Positions 44,280 through 54,415 are shown, counted from the stretch's first letter. The stretch: 64,000 bases of DNA from Alkalibacterium subtropicum (GCF_900112455.1 NZ_FOLT01000003.1:186001-250000); one strand, 5' to 3'. A program made the numbers and translations. The notes: generated by a model from the letters alone, not told the origin.

Positions 44280-45821
44280 TTATTCTTCATCGATGTTATT
44301 TGCTTTCTTTTTTGGCACTGACTGATCTTCTTTAAGTTTCGGCAATTCGATCCTGAAAATAGAGCCGTGATGCAGGACACTTTCTGCCCAGATTTTTCCA
44401 TGATAGCCTTCAATCAGCTGTTTAGCGATAGACAAGCCCAGTCCATTCCCGCCTTTGTGACGACTCCTTGCTTTGTCGACGCGGTAGAAACGGTGGAAAA
44501 TCTTCTCGGTATCTTCTTCAGTCATCCCTTCACCGAAGTCCTGAACGGCGATCTGAACGTTCGGCCCATTGTCGGACACGCTCAAATGCACCACTTTCTG
44601 ATCGGTGGAATATTTCACTGCATTGTCAAGCAGGATGATCAGGATCTGCTCCAGATGATTACGGTAAATGTTCACGAACGTTTCTTTGTGCAGATCATCA
44701 TCCAGTATGAAGGTGAAGTCAGGATGGACCAGCTTGAAGTTGTTATAGGTCTGATTGATAAGTTCTCGAACGGATGTCCGTTCATTTTTATAATGGATCT
44801 CCACCTGTTCGGCACGTGACAAGTCGAGCATCTCCTGCACCAGACTCTTCATGCGTTCGATTTCCTGAAGTGACGCACTGAGTGACTCGTCTAGAACCAC
44901 CGGATCGTCTTTACCCCAGCGATTTAACAGCTTCATGTGCCCTTCTACGACAGCCACGGGTGTGCGCAGCTCATGGGACACGTCTTCAACGAACTGTTTC
45001 TGCTGTTCGATGTTCCGCTGCATCCGATCAAGCATGGCATTGTAGGCATTGGCCAGCTCTGTCAGCTCATCATTCCCATCGCCCACATCGATACGTTCAC
45101 GGGACTCGGGATCTTTTTCAATGATGTGCATGGCTTCGGTCAACCGACGGATCGGCTGAAGGAAGGAAATAGCTATAATATAACCGATGACCCCACTAAA
45201 GAGCAGGGCGATTACTCCGGTCAGCAGGATCGCACCTAATACACTTCTAAACAATTCGTGATAGGACGACAAGGTATTGATGACCTGGACGTAGCCGATC
45301 CGTTGATTGTTTAAAAAGGAGTACACAGGTGTGACCGCTGAAAGAGCTTCGCCGTTCGGTCCTTCTTCGATCGTTTCGATCTGAAGTGTTTCATTCGGTT
45401 CGAAAGCGATATCGACGTCATTGGTTTCGTACAATAGTTCTGCTTCAGGATTATAGACTCTGATCACGATGCTCCCCTGACTTGCACGCAAAGGGGTGCT
45501 TCGCTGATTCTGCGACTCTTCCAGTATAGGCATTTCAGGTGTCAAGTATAACTCCTGCTGGAGCAAAACATCTTCGACATCTTCTTCGGTCAAATCATAA
45601 AAATGCTGACCGAATCGTTCCGTTAAATTTACCATGACGTTTCTTACAGCCTGCTGTTCATTATCGATCATGATCTGCTGAAACGTGATGAACAGGATCG
45701 TAGAAAATATGGTATAAGTCAAGAATAATGCAATCGCAGCCCCGATAGTCCACTTCCATCTCAAAGAAATACGTTTTGTTTCGTTTATTCCTTTCGTATC
45801 AACGGCTGCTTGAGGTTTCAC
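44280..45821 (-). CDS. Sensor histidine kinase (ArlS/CsrS-like)
   Basis: A 513-residue membrane kinase: two membrane helices (about 25-48 and 190-215) enclosing an extracellular sensor of about 140 residues, a HAMP linker (about 216-268), the phospho-acceptor H-box VSHELRTPV (about 278-286) and an HATPase domain with N-box ILLDNAVKYS, DFGEGM and GGNGLGLSI. Architecture and pairing resemble ArlS, CsrS/CovS and LisK, which respond to envelope or ionic stress. The start is GTG 45821, overlapping the regulator stop (GTGA), so translation is coupled. Confidence 0.9.
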   Translation of the reverse strand: MKPQAAVDTKGINETKRISLRWKWTIGAAIALFLTYTIFSTILFITFQQIMIDNEQQAVRNVMVNLTERFGQHFYDLTEEDVEDVLLQQELYLTPEMPILEESQNQRSTPLRASQGSIVIRVYNPEAELLYETNDVDIAFEPNETLQIETIEEGPNGEALSAVTPVYSFLNNQRIGYVQVINTLSSYHELFRSVLGAILLTGVIALLFSGVIGYIIAISFLQPIRRLTEAMHIIEKDPESRERIDVGDGNDELTELANAYNAMLDRMQRNIEQQKQFVEDVSHELRTPVAVVEGHMKLLNRWGKDDPVVLDESLSASLQEIERMKSLVQEMLDLSRAEQVEIHYKNERTSVRELINQTYNNFKLVHPDFTFILDDDLHKETFVNIYRNHLEQILIILLDNAVKYSTDQKVVHLSVSDNGPNVQIAVQDFGEGMTEEDTEKIFHRFYRVDKARSRHKGGNGLGLSIAKQLIEGYHGKIWAESVLHHGSIFRIELPKLKEDQSVPKKKANNIDEE

Positions 45822-46510
45822 GTACGCATCACGTATCCTGTACCTCTGACCGTTTGAATGTAGCTTTCTTTTCCTGGCACATCGATCTTGTTACGCAGAT
45901 ATCTGATATAAACATCGACGACGTTGGTTTCCACTTCCGTTTCATAGCCCCAGACTTTATTTAATAGGACTTCACGGGAAAGGACCACGTTCAAGTTCTC
46001 CATCAGTTCAACGAGCAGTTCGTATTCTCTTTTCGTCAGTTCAATGATGTCGTCTCCGCGTTTGACGACACGGTTTTCTTTTTCGACCGTAATGTCTTTA
46101 TACGTGATCGTCGTCTGACGGCTGACGTTTTCTTCGGTTTCGATTTCGATACGACGAAGCAGTGCACGCATGCGCGCCAATAATTCTTCGATCGCGAAAG
46201 GTTTGACGACATAATCATCGGCACCATGATCGAAGCCGGAGACACGGTCAATGACAGAATCGCGGGCAGTCATCATGATGATCGGCACATTGCTTACCTG
46301 ACGGATACGCCTTGCAACGTCAATACCGTTCAATTCGGGAAGCATCAAGTCGAGCAGGACGATGTCCCATTCTTTATTTTCATCGACCGCAGCTTCCAGA
46401 CCTGAACGTCCATCAAATCGGACCTCCGTCTCGAATCCTTCGTGTGTCAATTCCAGTTCGACAAAGCGAGCTAAGTTCTTTTCGTCTTCTATAATTAAAA
46501 TCTTTGCCAC
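45818..46510 (-). CDS. OmpR-family response regulator (ArlR/CsrR-like)
   Basis: About 230 residues: receiver domain with acidic pocket IIEDEKN, phospho-acceptor Asp in VLLDLMLPELNG (about 54), conserved MMTARD and VVKPF, and a C-terminal winged helix (REYELLVELMENLNVVLSREVLLNKVWG). I choose GTG 46510, eight bases after AGGAG, giving the usual start MAKILIIEDE; the GTG at 46519 is too close to the ribosome site. First gene of the operon with the kinase. Confidence 0.93.
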   Translation of the reverse strand: MAKILIIEDEKNLARFVELELTHEGFETEVRFDGRSGLEAAVDENKEWDIVLLDLMLPELNGIDVARRIRQVSNVPIIMMTARDSVIDRVSGFDHGADDYVVKPFAIEELLARMRALLRRIEIETEENVSRQTTITYKDITVEKENRVVKRGDDIIELTKREYELLVELMENLNVVLSREVLLNKVWGYETEVETNVVDVYIRYLRNKIDVPGKESYIQTVRGTGYVMRT

Positions 46511-46668
46511 ATTTTTCACTCCTACTGTTTTTTATGCGTTTATGAGTTTAAATTAATCTGATTATTCCTGACATTACGCCCTTTCAGTTTACCACAATTC
46601 TAAATAATTAGAAATGTAAGACTCCTCTAATTTAAACATTATAACAAGTTATAAATTTTATAACAAGA

Positions 46669-46703
46669 CAATAGCAGGTTTTCTGAAAGAAAACCTGCTA
46701 TTG
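46669..46703. terminator. Terminator of gnd
   Basis: A perfect 15-bp stem (CAATAGCAGGTTTTC at 46669-46683, complement 46689-46703). The T-tract after it on the minus strand is loose. Confidence 0.75.
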
Positions 46704-46730
46704 TTGATTATTTGATTCGATCAGTTTGGT

Positions 46731-48170
46731 TTAGTCCCAGCTTTCTTCGCCTTCATTACCATACCAGTCGAAGTGGAACGTTCCTTCTTTGTCGACACGC
46801 TGATAGGTATGCGCACCGAAATAGTCACGCTGTGCCTGAATGATGTTGGCCGGCAAGCGTTCTGAACGGTAGGAATCGTAATAGGCGATCGCAGATGAAA
46901 AGGCCGGTACAGGAACGCCTGCCTGCACTGCCAGTCCAACGAGATCTCTTACTGACTGCTGGTATCTTTCAGCAATATCCATGAAATATTCATCCAGGAC
47001 CAGGTTTTTCAGTTCCGGTTCACGTTCATACGCTTCTGTGATTTTCTGCAGGAAGCGCGCACGGATGATACAGCCGGCACGGAAAATCTTGGCGATCTCG
47101 CCATATTCGAGGTTCCAGTCATGCTCTTTAGATGCTGTCCCCATTTGGGCGAAACCTTGTGCGTAACTCATGATTTTACTGAAGTACAGCGCTTCACGCA
47201 TTTTTTCGATCAGTTCTTTTTTGTCGCCTTCGTATAGTTTAGCTGCCGGTTTAGGCAGGACTTTGCTGGCTTCCACGCGTTCTTCTTTCATGGCTGAAAT
47301 ATAACGGGCAAAGACAGATTCAGTGATCAGCGGCAGCGGGATCCCCAGGTCAAGCGCACTCTGGGATGTCCATTTACCGGTCCCCTTGTTGCCGGCACGG
47401 TCTAAAATGATGTCGACCATGTCTTTTCCTGTTTCAGGATCTTTTTTCGTCAATGCATCGGCTGTGATCTCGATCAGGAAACTGTCCAGTTCGCCTTCGT
47501 TCCATTCGTTGAAGACTTCTGCCGCTTCTTCATTCGACAAGCCGACCATATTTTTCATCAGGTCATAAGATTCGGCGATCAGCTGCATGTCACCGTATTC
47601 GATGCCGTTATGCACCATCTTGACGTAGTGGCCGGCGCCATTCGGCCCAATGTAAGTCACACATGGTTCGCCGTCGGCCGGTGCTTTGGCTGCGATTTTT
47701 TCAAGGATCGGTGCGACCAGATCATAGGCTTCTTTTTGTCCGCCCGGCATGATCGCAGGTCCTTTAAGCGCGCCTTCTTCCCCGCCAGAAACGCCGGTAC
47801 CGATGAAGTTGATGCCTGAGTCTGCCAGTTCACTGCTGCGACGCATCGTGTCCTGATAGAATGTGTTTCCGCCGTCGATCAGGATATCCCCTTCATCCAA
47901 GTAAGGCAGTAACTGCTGGATCACAGCATCCGTTCCTTTTCCGGCTTGAACCATCAGCAAAATCTTTCTTGGTTTTTCAAGCGAATTGACGAATTCCTCC
48001 AGTTCATAGGTTGCTACGACATTTTTGTCAGGGTTTTCCTCGACCACAGCTGTCGTTTTTGATGACGTACGGTTATACAGCGACACGGAATAGCCACGGC
48101 TCTCGATATTCAAAGCCAGGTTTTTACCCATGACAGCCATTCCGATGACGCCGACTTGTTGTTTACTCAT
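46731..48170 (-). CDS. gnd: 6-phosphogluconate dehydrogenase (NADP, decarboxylating)
   Basis: A 479-residue enzyme of the oxidative pentose phosphate pathway, converting 6-phosphogluconate to ribulose-5-phosphate with CO2 release. N-terminal coenzyme site [15 protein letters not shown], catalytic block [19 protein letters not shown] (Lys/His/Glu) and the C-terminal [10 protein letters not shown]. The length matches the long, E. coli-type form. ATG 48170 after AGGAGG. Divergent from the DUF4044 gene. Confidence 0.97.
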   Translation of the reverse strand: MSKQQVGVIGMAVMGKNLALNIESRGYSVSLYNRTSSKTTAVVEENPDKNVVATYELEEFVNSLEKPRKILLMVQAGKGTDAVIQQLLPYLDEGDILIDGGNTFYQDTMRRSSELADSGINFIGTGVSGGEEGALKGPAIMPGGQKEAYDLVAPILEKIAAKAPADGEPCVTYIGPNGAGHYVKMVHNGIEYGDMQLIAESYDLMKNMVGLSNEEAAEVFNEWNEGELDSFLIEITADALTKKDPETGKDMVDIILDRAGNKGTGKWTSQSALDLGIPLPLITESVFARYISAMKEERVEASKVLPKPAAKLYEGDKKELIEKMREALYFSKIMSYAQGFAQMGTASKEHDWNLEYGEIAKIFRAGCIIRARFLQKITEAYEREPELKNLVLDEYFMDIAERYQQSVRDLVGLAVQAGVPVPAFSSAIAYYDSYRSERLPANIIQAQRDYFGAHTYQRVDKEGTFHFDWYGNEGEESWD

Positions 48171-48281
48171 TGATCAAACTCCTCCTATTATTTCGTGCTG
48201 AATTAGTTATCTCTTTTGTTACAGAGTTTACCTTTATATATTAACAAAATATGAACACTTTTGAAACTCTCAACTTGTCCC

Positions 48282-48310
48282 TTGCATTTCACCGTTACTT
48301 TCAGTACACT
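48282..48310 (+). promoter_or_regulatory. Promoter for the DUF4044 mini-gene
   Basis: TTGCAT, 17 bp, TACACT, about 39 bp before the start codon. Confidence 0.65.
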
Positions 48311-48348
48311 TATAGCTGAAATGAATAAAGAAAGTGGGTGCACATCCT

Positions 48349-48462
48349 ATGGCTAACAGAAAAGATAAAGGATCTACAAGCACAATGACTCGCATCATGA
48401 TTGGTATTCTTGTTCTGACGATGGTTGTCCCAGTATTTGCTTCATTATTGAGCGTATTATAA
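48349..48462 (+). CDS. DUF4044-like small membrane protein
   Basis: A 37-residue protein: basic, polar start (ANRKDKGSTSTMTR) and one hydrophobic helix (IMIGILVLTMVVPVFASLL). This size and layout match DUF4044 proteins of Lactobacillales, whose function is unknown. The ribosome site is weak (AAGTGGG). Support for a real gene: its own promoter upstream, a strong terminator directly downstream, and convergence with recN. Confidence 0.7.
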   Translation: MANRKDKGSTSTMTRIMIGILVLTMVVPVFASLLSVL

Positions 48463-48487
48463 TCAACAATCAAATAAATATCCTGGA

Positions 48488-48522
48488 AAAATCTCTTGTC
48501 TGGTCTTCAGACAGGAGATTTT
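48488..48522. terminator. Bidirectional terminator, DUF4044 / recN
   Basis: AAATCTCTTGTCTG pairs with CAGACAGGAGATTT (one G-U pair) around GTCTT, with TTTT on the plus side and a T-run on the minus side as well. Confidence 0.9.
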
Positions 48523-48540
48523 TTAATTCCAGTCGATTTT

Positions 48541-50241
48541 TTAGACGCGTGTTTTTTTCTTTCCGGCCAGTTTCAGTAATTCCCCTGCTGTGTCTTTCGT
48601 CAGCTGAGTCAGTTCATCTCCGGAAAGCATGCGCGCGATCTCTTCTACGCGGGCATGCTCTACAAGACGTTCCACACTCGTCTGCGTGCGTTCGTCGTCC
48701 GTGGTTTTTTTGATGTAGAGATGCTGATCAGCCATAGCGGCGACCTGCGGCAAGTGCGTGATACACAGGACCTGGGAATGCTTGGCGACCGAATAGATCT
48801 TGTCCGCGATCGCCTGAGCGACACGGCCGCTGACGCCGGTGTCGACCTCATCGAAAATGATGCTTGTGATCCCCTGCGACTGAGAGAAAATCGTCTTCAT
48901 AGCCAGCATCATGCGCGACAGTTCCCCGCCGGAAGCCACTTTACTCAGTGCTTTCAACGGTTCTCCTGGGTTTGTGGAGACGAAGAATTCGATTTTATCG
49001 ATCCCCTGTTCAGTCAGCACCGGATCAGCCGCTTCAGAACCTTTGAAGGCCACTTGAAATTTCACTTTCTCCATGTAAAGTTCTTTCAGCTGTTCCTGAA
49101 TACTGTTTTCCAGTACGACTGCTGTCTCTTTTCTAAGCACTGACAGTTTTTCAGCCAGTTTCCGTGCTTCTGTCTGTGCTGTTTTTATTTTTTTACTTAA
49201 TCCATCGACTTGTTCTTCTCTGTTTTCAAGCTTTTTCAGTTCTTTTTCTGACTTTTCAAAATGATCCAGGATGGCTTCAACAGAATTCCCGTATTTCCGT
49301 TTCAGCTGCTGAATAAAGTTCAGGCGGGTCTCGATCTCGTTGAGACGCTCTTCATCATACTCCAGACCGTCCAGTTCCGAATAAATATCACTGGCCGCTT
49401 CTTGAAGCTGGAAAAAGGCTGTAGACAAACTTTCCGCTATCTGCTTGAATGACTCGTCGATGTTTTCTACAGCAGCCATCTTTTCCATGGCCTGACCGAC
49501 ACTGTCGAGTCCGCTGTATTCTTCTCCTTGAAGGGCCGCATAACTGGAAGATAAGGCTTCGACGATCGCTTGATGGTTCGCCAGCTTCTTCTCTTCTTCC
49601 AGCAGCTCTTCTTCTTCCTTTGGATGCAGCTGGGCCGCTTCGATCTCATCGACCTGATACCTTAAAATATCCAGCCGCTGAGCAAGCTCCTGTTCGTTGA
49701 ACACCCACTGTTCGCGTTCCTTTGTGAGCTGTTTAAAGTCATGAAAAACCTTCTGATAGTCTTTTTTCAGCTTCAACAGTTCTTTGGGTCCAAAGTAATC
49801 GAGCAGATGGCTGTGATTCTCCGTCACCATGAGTTCCTGATGTTCATTCTGACCGTGAATGTCGATAAGATGACTGCCGATTTCTTTCAGTACGGCAATC
49901 GTTACGATACTGCCGTTGATACGGCAGACGGTCCGACCGCTTGCAAAAATCTCACGCTGAATAAGCAGGGTATCGGCTTCGTGTTCGATTTCATGTTGAC
50001 TGAGCAGATTCAAAAGCTCCGCCGAAGGCCTGAAACCGAATTCCCCTTCCAGGACACACTTCTTTGCACCGAAACGGACGAATTCCGTCGAACCTCTTCC
50101 GCCGGCCAGTAAGCCTACCGCATCGATGATAATGGACTTTCCTGCACCGGTTTCCCCTGTCAGGACAGTCATGCCCTCTTTAAAGTCTAATTTCAATTCT
50201 TCTATTATTGCAAAATTCTTGATTCGCAACGATTCTAACAA
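48541..50241 (-). CDS. recN: DNA repair protein RecN
   Basis: A 566-residue SMC-like repair ATPase: Walker A GETGAGKSI near the N-terminus, two coiled-coil arms (about 160-365), signature VASGGELSRMMLA and Walker B IIFDEVDTGVSG near the C-terminus. It acts early at double-strand breaks. The TTG at 50241 is chosen, seven bases after AGGAGG, giving the standard LESLRIKNFAII start; the frame upstream overlaps argR and is not conserved. Last gene of the xseA-recN cluster. Confidence 0.95.
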   Translation of the reverse strand: MLESLRIKNFAIIEELKLDFKEGMTVLTGETGAGKSIIIDAVGLLAGGRGSTEFVRFGAKKCVLEGEFGFRPSAELLNLLSQHEIEHEADTLLIQREIFASGRTVCRINGSIVTIAVLKEIGSHLIDIHGQNEHQELMVTENHSHLLDYFGPKELLKLKKDYQKVFHDFKQLTKEREQWVFNEQELAQRLDILRYQVDEIEAAQLHPKEEEELLEEEKKLANHQAIVEALSSSYAALQGEEYSGLDSVGQAMEKMAAVENIDESFKQIAESLSTAFFQLQEAASDIYSELDGLEYDEERLNEIETRLNFIQQLKRKYGNSVEAILDHFEKSEKELKKLENREEQVDGLSKKIKTAQTEARKLAEKLSVLRKETAVVLENSIQEQLKELYMEKVKFQVAFKGSEAADPVLTEQGIDKIEFFVSTNPGEPLKALSKVASGGELSRMMLAMKTIFSQSQGITSIIFDEVDTGVSGRVAQAIADKIYSVAKHSQVLCITHLPQVAAMADQHLYIKKTTDDERTQTSVERLVEHARVEEIARMLSGDELTQLTKDTAGELLKLAGKKKTRV

Positions 50242-50272
50242 AGACAAACCTCCTAGTCTGTTGGTGGTCGTG

Positions 50273-50722
50273 TTATATAAAGGAGATGATCCTTCTCTGG
50301 AAACGTTCTGCACTTTCTTCGTCACGACAGATGATCAAAACTGTATCATCTCCTGACACACAACCGAACATCTCACTGTACTTCGCTGTCTCGATCAGAG
50401 ATCCCAGCGCAAAGGCATTTCCAGGAAGCGTACGGATCAAAACAAATTCTCTCTGCGTGTCGATGGATACAAAGGCATCTCTCATCAAGCGTGAGAGTTT
50501 TTTTGATATATCGTAATTCATTTCAGGAGGAAGATTATACCGATAACCGCCGTCCTGAGCAGGTACTTTCACCAGCTGCAGTTCTTTGATGTCTCTGGAT
50601 ATCGTCGCCTGAGTGACCTCGATCCCTCTTTCGTGAAGTTTATCGACGAAATCTTCCTGCTTCCTTATCACATCCTGCTGAACGAGTTTCCTCAGCAATT
50701 GATGTCTTTCTTTCTTTTTCAC
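50273..50722 (-). CDS. argR: Arginine repressor ArgR
   Basis: A 149-residue regulator: N-terminal winged helix (VTQATISRDIKELQLVKV, about 37-54) and C-terminal arginine-binding hexamerisation domain with GTVSGDDT-like FGCVSGDDTVLII. It represses arginine biosynthesis and activates catabolism. GTG start at 50722 after AGGAG. It has its own promoter but lies between tlyA and recN, the conserved order in Bacillota. Confidence 0.94.
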   Translation of the reverse strand: MKKKERHQLLRKLVQQDVIRKQEDFVDKLHERGIEVTQATISRDIKELQLVKVPAQDGGYRYNLPPEMNYDISKKLSRLMRDAFVSIDTQREFVLIRTLPGNAFALGSLIETAKYSEMFGCVSGDDTVLIICRDEESAERFQRRIISFI

Positions 50723-50801
50723 TTTTATTCACTCCTATGCATGTTTTCCTCGTTGTCAGTTCCACAGGTCGTCAGTATATTTATACAGTTTATTCACTCT
50801 T

Positions 50802-50830
50802 ATTATACTTCTTTTTACTGTGTATGCCAA
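50802..50830 (-). promoter_or_regulatory. Promoter for argR
   Basis: TTGGCA, 17 bp, TATAAT on the minus strand, about 80 bp before the start. The AT-rich stretch just after it (GTGAATAAACTGTATAAAT) might hold an ARG box for autoregulation, which is uncertain. Confidence 0.75.
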
Positions 50831-50921
50831 TATCAACACTTTGGAAAACCCTGTTCTTTTTAAAATAGGAACTGCATAGAAAGAGACATTTATTAATATT
50901 ATAATCGATTATATACAGTGA

Positions 50922-51728
50922 TCAGTCCACAAATAGCGCGTCGCTGATGGCACTGTTCATATGTTCCTCTTTGCTCAGCGCTATCTTTTCACTTAAAGCG
51001 ATATGCGCCAGAAATTCCTTGTTTCCCTTCCCGCCTTTGATGGGCGAGGGAATCACTCGTTTCACTTGGAAGCCCTGATCATAGAGATAGTCGACACTGT
51101 CTCTCACGACATATTCATGAACGGAACGGTCAGTGATGATGCCTTTTTCGCCGACATCCTCTTTCTGAGCTTCAAACTGCGGTTTGATCAGCGCTACGAC
51201 TTCGCCGCCTGGTGCCAATATCGTTTTCAATGTCGGAAAGATTTTCTGTAGAGAAATAAACGATACGTCGATCGTCGCAACTTCTGGTCTGCCTTTTTTG
51301 AAATCACCGATCGTGACATGCCTGAAGTTGGTCTGTTCCATCACTTCGACCCGCTTATCGATACGCAGTTTCCAGGCCAGCTGGTTCGTGCCGACATCCA
51401 GAGCATAGACCAGTTTCGCCCCCTGCTGCAGACACACATCAGTAAAGCCCCCCGTGGATGCCCCGATATCCAGGACGATGCGTCCAGTTAAATCGATGCC
51501 GAAAACTTCGAGTGCTTTTTCCAATTTTCTGCCGCCGCGGCTGACATAGAGCTGATCTGCCCCTTTGATATAGACCGTGGTATCCCCAGGCCATTTTTCT
51601 CCGGCAGTAAATATTTGCTCTTCCTTTTCTGTATAGGCTTTGCCGGACATAATGAACCGTTTTGCCTGTTCCCGGTCTTCGGCCCATCCTTGTGCTATAA
51701 GTAAATCATCTGCCCGTTGTTTTTTCAC
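50922..51728 (-). CDS. tlyA: TlyA-family rRNA 2'-O-methyltransferase
   Basis: A 268-residue protein with an N-terminal S4 domain (RADDLLIAQGWAEDREQAKRFIMSG) and an FtsJ-like methyltransferase domain with SAM motif LDIGASTGGFTDVCLQ (about 86-101) and VDVSFISL-type catalytic block (TIDVSFISLQKI). Family members methylate cytidine ribose in rRNA. GTG start 51728. It follows ispA by 24 bp in the same operon. Confidence 0.92.
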   Translation of the reverse strand: MKKQRADDLLIAQGWAEDREQAKRFIMSGKAYTEKEEQIFTAGEKWPGDTTVYIKGADQLYVSRGGRKLEKALEVFGIDLTGRIVLDIGASTGGFTDVCLQQGAKLVYALDVGTNQLAWKLRIDKRVEVMEQTNFRHVTIGDFKKGRPEVATIDVSFISLQKIFPTLKTILAPGGEVVALIKPQFEAQKEDVGEKGIITDRSVHEYVVRDSVDYLYDQGFQVKRVIPSPIKGGKGNKEFLAHIALSEKIALSKEEHMNSAISDALFVD

Positions 51729-51752
51729 TTTTTCACCTCGCTGTCGACACGT

Positions 51753-52634
51753 TCACTTCAATTTCAGGGACAGAATAAAGGACGCCAGCAGTTCTTTGTC
51801 ATAATCACTATGCCGCCTTTTTATCGCCTCGTTCAGTTCCAGCGCGTCATCCAGATGTTCATCGAAGCGCGCCTGTGCACCTTCCAGTCCAAGCAGAGCG
51901 GGATACGTGCTCTTGCCGTGTTTGGCGTCTGCTCCCACACGTTTCCCGATTTCTTCTTCTGTACTGGTGACATCCAGGATATCATCTCTGATCTGGTAAG
52001 CTACCCCCACTTTGTCAGCGATCGTATCCAGATCTGTCAACGTAACTTCATCTCTTTCAGTTAAGAGGCCCGCTGCTCTGAACGCAAAGCGAATAAGCAT
52101 GCCCGTTTTGCGGGAATGTATCGAGGCGAGCTCTTCAACACTCAGGTCTTTGTTCTCGCCGTCCATATCTGCCTGCTGGCCCCCGACCATCCCCTCATGG
52201 CCTGAAGCTTGAGCCAATTCTCTGATCAGCGAAAGCTTGACTTTATCGGCAAGGTTCCCTTGCGTCAGTATTTCAAACGCTTTGGTCAAAAGTGCATCGC
52301 CAGCCAGTATAGCCGTCGCTTCAGTATACTTGATATGGCTGGTCGGTTTGCCTCTTCTCAAGTCATCGTCATCCATGGCAGGAAGATCATCATGAATAAG
52401 AGAATACGTATGGATCATTTCAAGTGCGGCAGCTGCCGGTAATGCCTGTGTATAATCTTGATCGAAGGCCCTGACCAGCGCAAGCAAAATCAGCGGGCGG
52501 AGGCGTTTCCCGCCGGCTTCAAGAGAATAGCGCATGGCCTCTTCGATGGCCGTCTGGCTTTTATTCTGAATAAGATCCGTTAGATAGTTTTCAAATGACT
52601 CTTTGTATGCTTCTGTAAACGTCTGAAACTGCAT
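51753..52634 (-). CDS. ispA: Farnesyl diphosphate synthase (polyprenyl synthetase)
   Basis: A 293-residue short-chain E-prenyl synthase condensing IPP with DMAPP and GPP to farnesyl diphosphate, a precursor of undecaprenyl lipids. First aspartate-rich motif DDLPAMDDDDLRRG (about 86-99), second DDILDVT (about 226-232), plus GGKRLRP. Gene order xseA-xseB-ispA is classic. ATG 52634 after AGGAG. Confidence 0.95.
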   Translation of the reverse strand: MQFQTFTEAYKESFENYLTDLIQNKSQTAIEEAMRYSLEAGGKRLRPLILLALVRAFDQDYTQALPAAAALEMIHTYSLIHDDLPAMDDDDLRRGKPTSHIKYTEATAILAGDALLTKAFEILTQGNLADKVKLSLIRELAQASGHEGMVGGQQADMDGENKDLSVEELASIHSRKTGMLIRFAFRAAGLLTERDEVTLTDLDTIADKVGVAYQIRDDILDVTSTEEEIGKRVGADAKHGKSTYPALLGLEGAQARFDEHLDDALELNEAIKRRHSDYDKELLASFILSLKLK

Positions 52635-52666
52635 AGTCGACTCCTTTTATGTCATTAAATAATAGC

Positions 52667-52882
52667 TTAGTCTTCAAGTATTTCTTCATTTCCATTTTCA
52701 TTGACCATTTTTGTTACTGTTTTTTCCGCATCTTCTACGATACCTTTACAATAACGACTCAACTTAATGCCTTCCTGGAACTGATCCAGTGCTTCTTCCA
52801 GCGGGACATCGCCCTGTTCGAGTTTCTGAACGATGGTTTCCAGCTCTTTCATTGCTTCGTCGAATGTTTTCTCTTTATCCAT
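52667..52882 (-). CDS. xseB: Exodeoxyribonuclease VII small subunit
   Basis: A 71-residue helical hairpin protein (FDEAMKELETIVQKLEQGDVPLEEALDQFQEG), the small subunit that coats the arm of XseA. 13 bp after xseA, with AAGGAG before ATG 52882. Confidence 0.95.
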   Translation of the reverse strand: MDKEKTFDEAMKELETIVQKLEQGDVPLEEALDQFQEGIKLSRYCKGIVEDAEKTVTKMVNENGNEEILED

Positions 52883-52895
52883 TTGTTTCTCCTTT

Positions 52896-54242
52896 TCATT
52901 CCATTTCTTTCTTGATTGTCTCTGCCACTCTTGCTTTTATAAGACCGTCCGATACTGTGATATCGATCGGGTCATCCGGCTTCACCTGTTCGACCGATTT
53001 CACTATGCCCCCTTTTCCCTGGGTGATGGCATACCCTCGGCTCAGAATCTTCAGTGGGGATAAGTGGTCAAGCGACTGGATCAGGTTATTCACATCGTTC
53101 TCTTCGTTTTTCACAAGTTGTCTGGCTGAAGTCATCAGCTGTTTGGTAAGTGCATCCAGATTTCCGGCAGCCTGTCTGACCTGGGTTCCAGGATGGTAGG
53201 CTTTTAGTTCCTGATCCAGTAGATGGACCCGGTACTTCTCTTCTTTCACCTGGTTATCTGCTGTCCGGATCAGCTGATCTGTCAGCTGGTCAAGGTTCTG
53301 ACTGTATCCGTCATACAGGCGTCTGGGCTGTCTGAAAATATACGAACGCTCCAAACGGTCGACACGTTCCTTTTCCCGTCTGATGATCGTCGTCATTGCC
53401 TGCATCACCCGCTGACGGTTCTGACCGATTCGGCCGACTTCTTCAGTCAGTACAGGGACAGCCAGTTCTGCAGCCGCCGTCGGTGTCGCAGCTCTGATAT
53501 CAGCAGCCAGATCGGCCAGGGTCGTATCGGTCTCATGTCCGACAGAAGAAATGACAGGTGTCTGTGCGTTTGCAATGGCCAGCGCCACTCTTTCTTCATT
53601 AAAAGGGAAAAGGTCTTCGAATGACCCGCCTCCACGTCCGACGATCAGCGTGTCCAGGTTATATTCATCTGCCTGACGGATACCTCTGACGATGGAATCC
53701 GCGGCTTTTTCTCCCTGGACGACAGCGGGAAACAGATACAGTTCCACGATCGGGAAACGGCGTTCGATCGTCGTCTGGATATCCCGGATAACGGCTCCGC
53801 TCTGGCTTGTTACGATCCCGATCTTTTGCGGGAACCGTTTAAGCGGTTTCTTCCGGTCGAGATCGAACCAGCCTTCATCGGTCAGTTTTTTCTTTGTCTG
53901 CTCGTAAGCGGCGTACAGCTGCCCTAAGCCTTCCGGTTCGATATGATCGACATAAAGCTGGTAGGAGCCAGTTTTTTCATACACAGACAGGCGACCGACC
54001 GCCAAGACGCTCATCCCCTCTTCGAGATCCATAGAGAGGTTCTGCTGCTCTTTGTAAAACAGAACGGCAGACAGTTTCGCCCCCTGGTCTTTTATGCTGA
54101 AGTACTGATGCCTGTTTCGTCGCTTTGGATTGTAATTTGAAATTTCTCCTTTGACGAAAACACGCTCCAGATAAGGGTCATAATCAAATTTTCGCTTCAC
54201 GTAACGTGTTAACTGAGTGACTGTTAAGTACTCCTGGTCCAT
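52896..54242 (-). CDS. xseA: Exodeoxyribonuclease VII large subunit
   Basis: A 448-residue nuclease: N-terminal OB fold (VFVKGEISNYNPK), catalytic region with GRGGGSFEDLFPFNEE and SVGHETDTTLADLAAD, and a long coiled-coil arm that binds XseB. The complex degrades single-stranded DNA. First gene after the terminator that follows nusB. Confidence 0.95.
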   Translation of the reverse strand: MDQEYLTVTQLTRYVKRKFDYDPYLERVFVKGEISNYNPKRRNRHQYFSIKDQGAKLSAVLFYKEQQNLSMDLEEGMSVLAVGRLSVYEKTGSYQLYVDHIEPEGLGQLYAAYEQTKKKLTDEGWFDLDRKKPLKRFPQKIGIVTSQSGAVIRDIQTTIERRFPIVELYLFPAVVQGEKAADSIVRGIRQADEYNLDTLIVGRGGGSFEDLFPFNEERVALAIANAQTPVISSVGHETDTTLADLAADIRAATPTAAAELAVPVLTEEVGRIGQNRQRVMQAMTTIIRREKERVDRLERSYIFRQPRRLYDGYSQNLDQLTDQLIRTADNQVKEEKYRVHLLDQELKAYHPGTQVRQAAGNLDALTKQLMTSARQLVKNEENDVNNLIQSLDHLSPLKILSRGYAITQGKGGIVKSVEQVKPDDPIDITVSDGLIKARVAETIKKEME

Positions 54243-54301
54243 ATCATACTTTCCTTCCTGCTTTTTCAGTGCTGTTTGTTATGTAAATAGAAAAAGAGCA
54301 G

Positions 54302-54330
54302 AAAAGCAGACGGTTCTCCGCCTTGCTTTT
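54302..54330 (-). terminator. Terminator between nusB and xseA
   Basis: AAAAGCA/TGCTTTT enclosing CGG/CCG, followed by CTGCTCTTTTTC on the minus strand. It divides the pepP-nusB block from the xseA-recN block. Confidence 0.7.
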
Positions 54331-54415
54331 CGCCCTCGTTTACTGCTCGTCATTCATCTCAATTTTGAGCTCATCCATAACAAAAGCAGATAATTTGGGA
54401 ACGACAGAAAAAGTG

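Noticed and set aside
54331-54415. Short in-frame segment ending in MDELKIEMNDEQ between nusB and xseA
   Set aside because: It looks protein-like but has no ribosome site and no usable start before its last ATG; too short to support.
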